A stretch of 64,000 nt of DNA. Origin: Duganella alba (lineage in GTDB: Bacteria > Pseudomonadota > Gammaproteobacteria > Burkholderiales > Burkholderiaceae_D). Made by a program: the position numbers and the translations under genes. Positions 35,774 through 44,395 of this stretch are shown piece after piece. Below the pieces are notes generated by a model. The model was not told the DNA's origin. It did no database searches and saw only the letters and a list, made by a program, of their open reading frames with translations. How positions within the stretch are numbered: position 1 is the first letter of the stretch; each line of letters starts with the position of its first letter. Location: positions 86,041 to 150,040 of the forward strand of contig NZ_WKJN01000014.1 in NCBI RefSeq assembly GCF_009674495.1. The letters run 5' to 3'.

Positions 35774-36646
35774 ATGCTGCCAGCAATTGTAGTAGAAACC
35801 CTGCCGCGCCTGACCCGCGCGATCCAGCAACTGGCGGCCAATCCGGACGACGACGCGGCCTACGCGCTGGCCGACGAGCTGACCGGTATCACCGCCATGG
35901 TGGCCGAGAAGTTCACCAACGACCGCACCGCCGACGGCATCCAGAAGGCCTTGCAGCTGACGGTGGGCTGCGTCTCGCTGGGTCTCGACCATGAGCTGCC
36001 GGACGCCGACGACCTGGCCGCGCTGGACCTGCTGATCGAAGAGGGCGCCGAATACGCCTTCCAGGTCGGCTTCCGCATGATCAAGGATCTGTCGGCATTG
36101 CCGGAAGACGCGCTGGTGGGCGAGTACGATACCGATCCGGTGTACGCGGCACGGCGCCTGCGCGACAAGTTCGTCGATATCTGCCAGACCGATCCGAACC
36201 AGAACTGGGACGGCAGCACGCGCTACGCGGTGCAGTTCAAGCAGCGCAAGGAAGTGCAGGCGGTGGTGCGGCTGGCCAACTGGCTGCGCCGGCACAACAC
36301 CGAAGGTCCGGTCAGCGACGCCGACCTGAATGCCGAAGGCGTGATCGCGCTGGCCATCATCTTCGCGGTGGAAGGCGGCGGCATGATCGTCGCGCGCACC
36401 GGCCAGAAGGAGTTCGAGCGCTTTGTCAAAGCGGTGCGCAAGAACAAGCCGGATTACGAAGCCGGCTGGGCGGCGCTGCTGGCCAAGGTGCCGGTGCAGC
36501 ATCACCCGGTGCTGCTGGAGCGCATCGAGAGCTATCGCCAGAACTGCACCGTGCTGCAGAACATCAAGGGCCGCACGGCGATGAAAACGCTGTTCGCGGA
36601 ACTGGAAAACTACGCCGGTTCCGAACTCGACGCCGACTACTCCTGA
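35774..36646 (+). CDS. Unknown protein of the J-domain operon, 290 residues
   Basis: Helical, soluble, no signal peptide. RLTRAIQQLAANPDDDAAYALADEL opens it; later parts include NWLRRHNTEGPV and FERFVKAVRKNKPDYEAGW. Leu/Ala heptad-like spacing hints at a helical-repeat scaffold. Family not recognised. Starts 14 bases after the previous stop; the last 10 bases overlap the convergent LysR gene. Confidence 0.75.
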   Translation: MLPAIVVETLPRLTRAIQQLAANPDDDAAYALADELTGITAMVAEKFTNDRTADGIQKALQLTVGCVSLGLDHELPDADDLAALDLLIEEGAEYAFQVGFRMIKDLSALPEDALVGEYDTDPVYAARRLRDKFVDICQTDPNQNWDGSTRYAVQFKQRKEVQAVVRLANWLRRHNTEGPVSDADLNAEGVIALAIIFAVEGGGMIVARTGQKEFERFVKAVRKNKPDYEAGWAALLAKVPVQHHPVLLERIESYRQNCTVLQNIKGRTAMKTLFAELENYAGSELDADYS

Positions 36647-37536
36647 GTTCCCGCGGCCTCGGTTGCCACCGCAACAAAGGCCGCCACCAAGGGCGACACC
36701 GCGTCCTTCCTGCGCGCCAGGTAGAGCGTGGTGATGGCCTCGGCATCGGCCATCGGCCGGTAGCAGACATCGCTCATCTGGATGATGTTGAACGAGCTCG
36801 GCAACACCGACACGCCGCAACCGGCCGCCACCAGCCCGATGATGGTGGACGCTTCGCCCGCCTCCATGGCAATCGTCGGCTTGAAGCCGGCCTCGCGGCA
36901 CAGCCGGTTGATCTGCGGATGGATGCCGGTGCCGGCGCTTTCCGGATACATCACCAGCGGCTCGCCCTTCAGGTCATTGATGGCGATGCTGTTCTTCCGC
37001 GCCAGCGGATGGCCGATCGGCAGCACCATCACCAGCGGATCGCGCCGCAACACCGTCAGTTCCACCGATTCCGGCAGCGTCAGTTCCGGCGGCCGCACCA
37101 GGCCCAGGTCGAGCTCGCGCGCGGCCAGCGCTTCGATCTGCCCCAGCGTCGACATTTCCTTCAAGGTCAGCTGCACGCCCGGATAGCGCTGGCGGTAGCG
37201 GTTGATCATGGCCGCGAACAGCGGCGTCAGCGGCGTGGAGAAGGTGAAGCCGACGCGCAGTTCGCCCGCTTCGCCGCGCTCGGCCCGGCGCGCGGTCTGC
37301 ATCGCCTGTTCGGACAGGGCCAGCACGCGGCGCGCGTCTTCCAGGAACAGCTTGCCGGCCTCGGTGAGCCGCACCCAGCGCTTGCTGCGTTCCAGCAGCT
37401 GAGCGCCCACTTCGGCTTCCAGCATCTGGATCTGGTGGCTCAGCGGCGGCTGGCCGATGTGCAGGCGCTCGGCGGCGCGGGTAAAGCTTAGCTCTTCGGC
37501 AACAGCCACGAAGTAGCGCAGGTGGCGGAGTTCCAT
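36637..37536 (-). CDS. LysR family regulator, BenM/CatM type
   Basis: 299 residues. N-terminal winged helix-turn-helix (LRYFVAVAEELSFTRAAERLHIGQPPLS) and the LysR effector domain. The N-terminus MELRHLRYFVAVAEE is typical of the aromatic-responsive BenM/CatM branch. Divergent from the MFS gene at 37635, which is its likely target. Confidence 0.93.
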   Translation of the reverse strand: MELRHLRYFVAVAEELSFTRAAERLHIGQPPLSHQIQMLEAEVGAQLLERSKRWVRLTEAGKLFLEDARRVLALSEQAMQTARRAERGEAGELRVGFTFSTPLTPLFAAMINRYRQRYPGVQLTLKEMSTLGQIEALAARELDLGLVRPPELTLPESVELTVLRRDPLVMVLPIGHPLARKNSIAINDLKGEPLVMYPESAGTGIHPQINRLCREAGFKPTIAMEAGEASTIIGLVAAGCGVSVLPSSFNIIQMSDVCYRPMADAEAITTLYLARRKDAVSPLVAAFVAVATEAAGTQE

Positions 37537-37573
37537 TATCTTTTTAAAGTATAACTAACGCCTTAAATATATA

Positions 37574-37603
37574 TTGGACAGCTTAATGACGCAATCCTAA
37601 GAT
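37574..37603 (+). promoter_or_regulatory. Promoter of the MFS gene
   Basis: TTGGAC (37574-37579), 18-base spacer, TAAGAT (37598-37603). An ATG at 37602 sits inside the -10, so the real start should be 37635. Confidence 0.5.
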
Positions 37604-37634
37604 GAAGTCATCGTACCTCGCAGGATTCCGCACC

Positions 37635-38888
37635 ATGTCCATCAGCGCCACCTCAGCTGCCACTTCCGCCGCCGCCCCCGCAGCGCCGGCGCCGAAGATC
37701 CGCGTCGGCAGCCAGGAATTCAAACGCAGCAACCGCGCCATGTTCTTTGGCGGCTTCACCACGTTCGCGCTGCTGTACTGCGTGCAGCCGCTGATGCCGC
37801 TGCTGTCGCACGAATTCGCGCTGACGGCGGCGCAGAGCAGCATGGTGCTGTCGGTCTCGACCGGCGCGCTGGCCGTGTCGCTGCTGGCCTCCAGCGCCAT
37901 TTCCGAACGCCTGGGCCGCAAGCCCCTGATGGTGGCGGCGATGGCGGTGGCCGCCATCATGACGCTGCTGTGCGCCTTCGCCCACAGCTATCCGCAACTG
38001 CTGGTGATGCGCGGCCTGCTCGGCATCGTGCTGGGTGGCATGCCGGCGATCGCCATGGCCTACCTCGGCGAGGAAATCGAACCCGAGTCGCTGGGCCTGT
38101 CGATGGGCTTGTACATCAGCGGCAGTGCTTTCGGCGGCATGGCCGGGCGCGTGATCACGTCGGTGCTGAGCGACCATTTCTCGTGGCGGCTGGCGCTGGC
38201 GGCGGTCGGTGCGGCCGGCGTCGCGGCGGCGTTCGAATTCTGGCGCAGCCTGCCGCCATCGCGCCACTTCGCGCCGTCGCACGGCGGCTGGCGCGCGCTG
38301 CCGGCCGGCTTCAGGCAGCATTTGTCGGACGATGGCCTGCCGTGGCTGTTTGCGCTGGCCTTCCTGCTGATGGGTGCTTTTGTCAGCCTCTACAACTACA
38401 TCGCCTACCGCCTGCTGGGCGGACCGTTCTCGCTGAGCCAGAGCGTGGTGGGCGCCGTGTCGTTCTTCTATCTGCTGGGGATCTACAGTTCGGTATGGGC
38501 CGGCCGGCTGGCCGACCGCTACGGCCGCCGCAACGTGCTGTGGATGATGGCGCTCATCATGCTCAGTGGCCTGCTGCTGACCTTGTCGAACTGGCTGCCG
38601 CTGATCCTGATCGGGGTGGCGGTGTTTACCTACGGCTTCTTCGCCACGCACTCGGTGGCCAGCAGCTGGGTCGGACGGCGCGCCACCAGCAACAAGGCGC
38701 TGGCGTCGGCCCTGTACCTGTTCTTCTACTACCTCGGCTCCAGCGTGGTCGGCTCGGCCACCGGCATCATGTGGGGCCGCGCGCAGTGGCCGGGCGTGGT
38801 GGCGGTGCTGTCCTGCTCGCTGGTGCTGGCGCTGCTGGTCGGCCTGCGGCTGCGCAAGCTGGCGCCGCTGGGCCAGTCCGAACGCTAG
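37635..38888 (+). CDS. MFS transporter (YnfM-like)
   Basis: 417 residues, about 12 helices after a 45-residue Ala/Pro-rich N-terminus. SERLGRKPLMVA in the loop after helix 2 and GRLADRYGRRNVLW in the mid loop are the MFS signatures. AGGA lies 9 bases before the ATG. Close relatives are arabinose/multidrug exporters; substrate unknown. Probably controlled by the divergent LysR. Confidence 0.9.
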   Translation: MSISATSAATSAAAPAAPAPKIRVGSQEFKRSNRAMFFGGFTTFALLYCVQPLMPLLSHEFALTAAQSSMVLSVSTGALAVSLLASSAISERLGRKPLMVAAMAVAAIMTLLCAFAHSYPQLLVMRGLLGIVLGGMPAIAMAYLGEEIEPESLGLSMGLYISGSAFGGMAGRVITSVLSDHFSWRLALAAVGAAGVAAAFEFWRSLPPSRHFAPSHGGWRALPAGFRQHLSDDGLPWLFALAFLLMGAFVSLYNYIAYRLLGGPFSLSQSVVGAVSFFYLLGIYSSVWAGRLADRYGRRNVLWMMALIMLSGLLLTLSNWLPLILIGVAVFTYGFFATHSVASSWVGRRATSNKALASALYLFFYYLGSSVVGSATGIMWGRAQWPGVVAVLSCSLVLALLVGLRLRKLAPLGQSER

Positions 38889-41344
38889 CGCGTCCGCAGC
38901 AGGTCGGCAAAGGCGTCCGGCGTCAGCGGGCGGCTGAAGTGGAAGCCCTGCATTTCGTCACAGCCGCTGGCGCGCAGGTAGTCCAGCTGCGCGGCCGTCT
39001 CCACGCCTTCGGCAATCACCTTGAAGCCGAGGCTGTGACCGAGCGCGATCACCGAGCGCACGATGGCGGCCACCTTCGGCTCGGCCAGCATGTCGCGCGT
39101 GAACGACTGGTCGATCTTCAGGTAGTCGACCGGGAACTGCTTCAAATAAGCCAGGCTGGAATAGCCGGTGCCGAAGTCGTCGATCGACAGCGCGATGCCA
39201 AGCTGCTTGAGCTTGGCGATGGCCTGTGCCGCTTCGCCGGCATTTTCCATCATCAGGCTTTCGGTCAGTTCCAGTTCCAGGTATTGCGCGTCGAGTCCGC
39301 TGTCGTGCAGCGCGGCGTGCACCTCGGCCGGCAGCGCCTGGTCGCGGAACTGCCGTGCCGACAGGTTGACCGCCACCCGCAGCGGCGGCAGTCCGGCCTG
39401 CTGCCACGCCACCGCCTGCGTGCACGCCATGCGCAGCACCCAGCGGCCGATGGCGACGATCATGCCGGTCTCCTCCGCCACGCCGATGAAGCGCGCCGGC
39501 GCCACCGCGCCCAAGGTCGGATGCTGCCAGCGCAGCAGCGCCTCCATGCCGGTGACGGCGCCGCTGCGCAAATCCATCTTAGGCTGATACACCAGGCTCA
39601 ACTGGTTGCGCGCCAGCGCGTGGCGCAGCTCGGCTTCAATGGAGGCGCGTTCGGCAATGCGCGCGTGCATCGCCGATTCGTAGAACTGCACCTGGTTGCG
39701 GCCCGCTTCCTTGGCGCGGTACATGGCGATGTCGGCATGCTTGAGCAGTTGTTCCGGCTCGGCGCCATCGGCCGGATAGACGCTGACACCGATGCTGCAT
39801 GTCACCGTGACGACCTGCTGTTCCAGCGTCACCGGCGCCGCCACCGCCTCCTGCACCAGTTGCAGCAGGCTGGTCATCGGCCGCTGGTTGGCGACCGGCA
39901 GCAGCAACAGGAATTCGTCGCCGCCCAGCCGCGCCACGGTGTCGCCTTCGTTGACGCAGGCGCGCAGGCGGTTGGCGATCACGCACAGCAGCGCGTCGCC
40001 GGCCTGGTGGCCGAGGTGGTCGTTGGTCAGCTTGAAATTGTCGAGGTCGATGTACACCAGCCACAGGCTGTGGCCGAAGCGCTGCGAGAACGTCAGCGCC
40101 TGCTCCATGCGGTCGTTGAGCAGGGCGCGGTTGGGCAGGCCGGTCAGCGCGTCGTGGTTGGCCTGGTGTTCGAGCTGCGCCTGGTAATCGAGGATGGCGG
40201 TCATGTCGGTCAGCACGCAGACATGGTGGGCGATGGCGTCGTCGGCCGCCTGCACCGGCGCCACGTGCATCTGCGTCCACAGCCGCGAGCCGTCGCGGTG
40301 GCGGATGTGCAGCAGCAGCGTCACCTCCTGGTGCGACAGCATGGCGGCGTGCAGCGCCTGCTGCTGGTCGTCGTTCGCTTGCAGACCCAGCAGCGTTTCC
40401 AGCTGATGGCCCAGCACGCCCTCCGGCGCATGACCAAGCAGTTGGGCGAAGGCCGGGTTGGCGTATTCGACGCGGTCGCCATCGGCCGCATGCCGGGTGA
40501 TGACGATGGCGTTGACGCTGGCTTCCAGCGCGCGGCCGCGCAGTTGCAGTTCGGCTTGCAGCCGCAGGCGTTCGGTGATGTCGTGCGCGAACACCAGGCG
40601 GCAAGGGCGGCCGGACAGCGTGACCGCGTGCGAGGAAATCTCCACCTTCACGCGGCTGCCGTCGCGCCGCACGTGGGTCCAGGCGCCGGACTGGTCGGCG
40701 CCCTTGCGCGGCGTCGCCGCCAGGTTCTGCTCCAGCCGCTGCACCTCTTCCCGCGGGCGGATGTCGCGGATGGTCATGTGCAGGAATTCCGCCTCGGTGT
40801 AGCCGTACTGGGTGATGGCCGCCGCGTTCACCACCATGAAACGCAGCGTTTCCAGGTCGTACACCCACATCGGCTGCGGATGGGCTTCGAATAAATACTT
40901 GAAGCGCAGCCGCGATTCGTACACATCGTAGTCGTCGAGCGGGTAGGCCAGGCACAGGAAGGAGGGCGGCTGCGCCGTGGCGCGCCATTCGATGGTCTGC
41001 GTGACCGGATGGCTGCTGCCGTCCTTGCCCACCAGCTCGACTTCGCCGCGCCAATGGCCGCGCATGCGGGCGGTGGGCAGCGCTTCGTTTTGCAGCATCG
41101 GCAGCACCCAGCCGGCATACAGCTGCGCGGCCGGGGCGTCGTCCGCCAACGGGCCAAGCAGGGATTGGGTATGGGCGTTGCACGCCACCAGGCGGCCGGC
41201 TTCGTTGATGACGAAGGCGAAATAGGGACTGCCGCCGAACATCTGGTCGAAAGCACCGCCTTGCGATTTGCTAGTCAGTCTTCCGTGCTGCGTCCGCTGG
41301 CGCTTGGGGGCGCGGGTGGAAGCTGGCTGCGGAAGGTTTTCCAT
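38885..41344 (-). CDS. PAS-PAS-PAS-GGDEF-EAL cyclic di-GMP protein
   Basis: About 819 residues from ATG 41344. Three PAS-like sensor domains cover roughly 35-400 (FVINEAGRLVACN, WVYDLETLRFMVVN, NAIVITRHAADGDRVEYAN). GGDEF follows at about 405-565 with an intact RLGGDEF. EAL is at about 580-819 with MEALLRWQ, DDFGTGYSSLAYL and DYLKIDQSF intact. Both synthesis and breakdown of cyclic di-GMP are possible. No membrane helix, so it is a cytoplasmic sensor. Overlaps the MFS stop by 4 bases. Confidence 0.92.
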   Translation of the reverse strand: MENLPQPASTRAPKRQRTQHGRLTSKSQGGAFDQMFGGSPYFAFVINEAGRLVACNAHTQSLLGPLADDAPAAQLYAGWVLPMLQNEALPTARMRGHWRGEVELVGKDGSSHPVTQTIEWRATAQPPSFLCLAYPLDDYDVYESRLRFKYLFEAHPQPMWVYDLETLRFMVVNAAAITQYGYTEAEFLHMTIRDIRPREEVQRLEQNLAATPRKGADQSGAWTHVRRDGSRVKVEISSHAVTLSGRPCRLVFAHDITERLRLQAELQLRGRALEASVNAIVITRHAADGDRVEYANPAFAQLLGHAPEGVLGHQLETLLGLQANDDQQQALHAAMLSHQEVTLLLHIRHRDGSRLWTQMHVAPVQAADDAIAHHVCVLTDMTAILDYQAQLEHQANHDALTGLPNRALLNDRMEQALTFSQRFGHSLWLVYIDLDNFKLTNDHLGHQAGDALLCVIANRLRACVNEGDTVARLGGDEFLLLLPVANQRPMTSLLQLVQEAVAAPVTLEQQVVTVTCSIGVSVYPADGAEPEQLLKHADIAMYRAKEAGRNQVQFYESAMHARIAERASIEAELRHALARNQLSLVYQPKMDLRSGAVTGMEALLRWQHPTLGAVAPARFIGVAEETGMIVAIGRWVLRMACTQAVAWQQAGLPPLRVAVNLSARQFRDQALPAEVHAALHDSGLDAQYLELELTESLMMENAGEAAQAIAKLKQLGIALSIDDFGTGYSSLAYLKQFPVDYLKIDQSFTRDMLAEPKVAAIVRSVIALGHSLGFKVIAEGVETAAQLDYLRASGCDEMQGFHFSRPLTPDAFADLLRTR

Positions 41345-41430
41345 GTGGTGTTGCCCAAGCAAAGACGGTCTTGCTTGATCTTAGCAGAACATGGTGCATT
41401 TCCTCCACACAGCTAGCTCGTGTGTTGGCC

Positions 41431-42489
41431 TTACGACGGTTCTTTCAAGCTGGCCATGTCGATGACGAAGCGGTACTTGACATCATTCCTGACCAGACGC
41501 TCGTAAGCCTGGTTGATGTCCTGGATGGCGATCATCTCGACGTCGCTGACGATGTTGTGCTCGGCGCAGAAGTCCATCATTTCCTGCGTTTCCTTGAGGC
41601 CGCCGATGGCCGAGCCGGCCACCGACTTGCGGCCCAGGATCAGGCTGACGCCGTTCGGCGGCGGGTCCAGCTCGGTCAGCACGCCGACCATGGCCATGGT
41701 GCGGTCGCGGCGCAGCAGCGCCAGGTAAGGATTGATGTCGTGCGGCACCGGCACCGTATTGAGCAGGAAGTCGAAGCTGTTGGCGTGCGCCTTCATCGCG
41801 TCCGGATCGGTGGACAGCAGCACATCGTCGGCGCCGAGGCGTTGCGCGTCCTGGCCCTTGGCGGGCGAGGTGGTGATCATCACCACGGTGGCGCCCATGG
41901 CCTTGGCGAACTTGACGCCCATGTGGCCCAGGCCGCCCAGGCCGATCACGCCGACCTTCTGGCCGGGGCCGACCTTCCAGTGGCGCAGCGGCGAGTAGGT
42001 GGTGATGCCGGCGCACAGCAGCGGCGCCACGGCTTTCAGGTCCAGCTTGTCCGACACCTTGACCACGAAATGCTCATCGACCACGATGATGTCCGAGTAG
42101 CCGCCGTAGGTGGGTGCGCCGGTGTCGCGTTCGCGGCCGTTGTAGGTGACGGTCAGGCCGTTCTCGCAGTACTGCTCCAGGTCTTCTTCGCAGGCCGAGC
42201 AATGGCGGCAGGAATCGACCAGGCAGCCGACGCCGGCCAGGTCGCCGACCTTGAACTTGTGCACACCGCTGCCGACCTGGGTGACGCGGCCGATGATTTC
42301 GTGGCCCGGCACCATCGGGTAGATCGAGCCGCCCCAGTCGTCGCGCGCCTGGTGCAGATCGGAGTGGCAGACGCCGGAATAGAGGATCTCGATGACCACG
42401 TCGTTGAGGCCTGGCGCGCGGCGCTCAAAACTGAAGGGAACGAGGTGGGAATGCTTGTCGTGCGCGGCGTAGCCGTGGGCTTGGAACAT
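41431..42489 (-). CDS. Zinc-dependent NAD(P) alcohol dehydrogenase (YahK-like)
   Basis: 352 residues, cinnamyl-alcohol dehydrogenase branch. Catalytic zinc: Cys41 and GHE in VPGHEI; structural zinc Cys cluster CRHCSACEEDLEQYC; coenzyme loop GLGGLGHMGVKFAKAMGA. It reduces aldehydes. Divergent from the LysR gene at 42606. Confidence 0.93.
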   Translation of the reverse strand: MFQAHGYAAHDKHSHLVPFSFERRAPGLNDVVIEILYSGVCHSDLHQARDDWGGSIYPMVPGHEIIGRVTQVGSGVHKFKVGDLAGVGCLVDSCRHCSACEEDLEQYCENGLTVTYNGRERDTGAPTYGGYSDIIVVDEHFVVKVSDKLDLKAVAPLLCAGITTYSPLRHWKVGPGQKVGVIGLGGLGHMGVKFAKAMGATVVMITTSPAKGQDAQRLGADDVLLSTDPDAMKAHANSFDFLLNTVPVPHDINPYLALLRRDRTMAMVGVLTELDPPPNGVSLILGRKSVAGSAIGGLKETQEMMDFCAEHNIVSDVEMIAIQDINQAYERLVRNDVKYRFVIDMASLKEPS

Positions 42490-42541
42490 GGGGAACTCCT
42501 TGGTGGGGATAAACGATTGTTATCTGTTCTTGCACTATAAT

Positions 42542-42589
42542 TGTTCGACTATGCAGGTAACAAGCGCGTTCACCTGCATGAATTGAACA
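42542..42589. promoter_or_regulatory. Operator-like nested dyad between ADH and LysR
   Basis: ATGCAGGT (42551-42558) and ACCTGCAT (42572-42579) form a perfect dyad; TGTTC (42542-42546) and GAACA (42585-42589) extend it outward. A TATAAT at 42536-42541 touches the left end. Confidence 0.55.
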
Positions 42590-42605
42590 GGATATTTGCA
42601 CAATC

Positions 42606-43508
42606 ATGCAGCTCGATAATCTCTCGCACCTGGCTGTTTTCGCCGCTGTGGCGCGCCACGGCAGTTTCCGCAAGGCGGCGGCCGAGCTGGCCTTGTCGGC
42701 GTCGGCGGTCAGCTATGCGGTGCGCACGCTGGAGGATAGGCTGGGCGTCGGGCTGTTCAACCGCACCACGCGCAGCGTCGCGCTGACCGAGGCCGGCAAG
42801 CATTTGCTGGAGCGCTTGCAGCCGGCGCTGGGCGGCGTCAGCCTGGCGCTGGAGGAGATGAATCTGTTCCGCGCGTCGCCGGCCGGCACGCTGCGCATCA
42901 ACAGTTCGCGCGACGCGGCGGTGATGGTGGTGGGGCCGCTGATCCAGCGTTACCTGGAGGCGTATCCGGATATCTCGCTCGACATCGTCAGCGAAGATGG
43001 GCTGGTGGATATTGTCGAGCGCGGCTTCGATCTCGGCATCCGCTACGAGGAGCACGTGCCGGAGGATATGATCGCCGTGCCGGTGTGGGGACCGCAGCGC
43101 TTTGTGGTGGTCGGTTCGCCGGCGTATCTGAAGAAGCATGGCGTGCCCCGGCATCCGGACGATCTGGCGCGGCACCACTGCGTGCGCTACCGCTTCCCGC
43201 GCGGGAATATCTACAAGTGGGAACTGGGCAAGGGCGACATCAAGCTGGAGGTCGATGTGCCGGGACGCTTGTCGGTCGGCGATTCGCAGCTGGGCTTGCG
43301 GGCGGCGCTCGACGGCGTGGGCCTGACGTTTCTGCCGGAGTTCCGGCTGCTGCCCTACATCGAGGCCGGCCAGCTGGTGCGCGTGCTGGAGGACTGGTGT
43401 CCGCCGTCCACCGGGTTGATGATGTATTACCCGCGCCAGCGGCGCATGTCGTCGGCCTTGCGCGCCTTTGTCGACATGGCGCGCATGCCGGCGGAAAACC
43501 CTAAGTGA
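42606..43508 (+). CDS. LysR family transcriptional regulator
   Basis: 300 residues. Helix-turn-helix at about 4-60 (LAVFAAVARHGSFRKAAAELALSAS), then the effector-binding domain. The DxxGIRYEEHVPED segment is typical of the DhcR/PecT-like branch. The divergent alcohol dehydrogenase, with a strong dyad between, is the probable target. Confidence 0.93.
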   Translation: MQLDNLSHLAVFAAVARHGSFRKAAAELALSASAVSYAVRTLEDRLGVGLFNRTTRSVALTEAGKHLLERLQPALGGVSLALEEMNLFRASPAGTLRINSSRDAAVMVVGPLIQRYLEAYPDISLDIVSEDGLVDIVERGFDLGIRYEEHVPEDMIAVPVWGPQRFVVVGSPAYLKKHGVPRHPDDLARHHCVRYRFPRGNIYKWELGKGDIKLEVDVPGRLSVGDSQLGLRAALDGVGLTFLPEFRLLPYIEAGQLVRVLEDWCPPSTGLMMYYPRQRRMSSALRAFVDMARMPAENPK

Positions 43509-43617
43509 TTGCGGCCTGATCTGCGTCAGTGTCCCGCTTGATTGCGGCAACCGCTCGCGGCCTTCGCTGTCTCATCCGCACGGGCACATTGGTGCCTGCT
43601 TCATGGAGGAGACCACT

Positions 43618-43947
43618 ATGCTGCATCCAAACGATATCCAGCACCGGTTTTATTTCGTCGAACGCGCGGTGCGCCTGGCGTCACAGGCGGCCTCGGCCGA
43701 GCCTGGCTTGCCGCGCGAGTTGCGCAACTGTCTTGAGTTGATGGACAAGCATGCGGACAGCGCGCGCGAGATCTTGCAATCGGCGGACGAGGTGCGCATC
43801 CGCAAGCTGGTGCGCGAGCTCGACATCCTGGCCGAACGCGCGCGGCGCATCTGCAACTACATCCCCACCTTGTCCGGCCAGATCAAAGGCGCGGTCAGCC
43901 ACATGCACAGCCAGATTGAGGAACTGAAGCGTGACATGAGTGTCTAA
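43618..43947 (+). CDS. Small helical protein, 109 residues
   Basis: ATG 43618 follows GGAGGAG. The protein begins MLHPNDIQHRFYFVERAVRL and is almost all helix with a charged coiled-coil-like pattern (RKLVRELDILAERARRI). No signal peptide. Family not recognised. First of three small genes in a row. Confidence 0.68.
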   Translation: MLHPNDIQHRFYFVERAVRLASQAASAEPGLPRELRNCLELMDKHADSAREILQSADEVRIRKLVRELDILAERARRICNYIPTLSGQIKGAVSHMHSQIEELKRDMSV

Positions 43948-43983
43948 AGGGGAGCAGGCCGCCAGCACGGGGCCTGATTAATC

Positions 43984-44241
43984 ATGGAAAACAAGCAAAT
44001 CAACCTGGAGCTGATCATGCATTTCGGATTCAGCGTTTTATATGTGCTGGTGGTAGCCGTTGGCGCCGCCGTGATTGAAATGGCGGCACGCGGACTGAGG
44101 TGGCTTGGCGTCAGTGACGTTTCCTATTATCTTTTGTCCGGCGCTGCTCACCTCCTGCTGGCCATGGACGTCGTGCTGTTTGTCCTTATCATGTATTTCT
44201 CGGCCAGAAAATTACTGCGGAGGGCTGCAAATGAAAACTGA
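43984..44241 (+). CDS. Small membrane protein, 85 residues
   Basis: Two hydrophobic helices (about 14-36 and 48-72) with a short loop; cytoplasmic basic end (ARKLLRRAANEN). A+T content is higher than in the surroundings. No family recognised. Confidence 0.62.
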   Translation: MENKQINLELIMHFGFSVLYVLVVAVGAAVIEMAARGLRWLGVSDVSYYLLSGAAHLLLAMDVVLFVLIMYFSARKLLRRAANEN

Positions 44242-44392
44242 TAATGAAGAGAGCTTCATCAAGCGCATGTTCAGAGACAGCTTGCGACGTTATTTTGCGC
44301 CGTTGACCGGTGCAATACGCGGCGCACGCCGGGCAATTCGAGCGGAAATGCGGCGTGACGACCGTGATCTCGAACGTTTGCGACGGCGCTAG
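44231..44392 (+). CDS. Very basic 53-residue protein
   Basis: MKTDNEESFIKRMFRDSLRR starts a peptide very rich in Arg (about 15), likely soluble and membrane- or nucleic-acid-associated. GGAGGG precedes the ATG, which overlaps the end of the membrane protein gene by 11 bases, suggesting they work together. Confidence 0.5.
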   Translation: MKTDNEESFIKRMFRDSLRRYFAPLTGAIRGARRAIRAEMRRDDRDLERLRRR

Positions 44393-44395
44393 GCC

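Noticed and set aside
37970..40894. Open frame of 974 codons on the plus strand
   Set aside because: It runs antisense to the PAS-GGDEF-EAL gene and out of frame over the MFS gene; no domain and no ribosome site.
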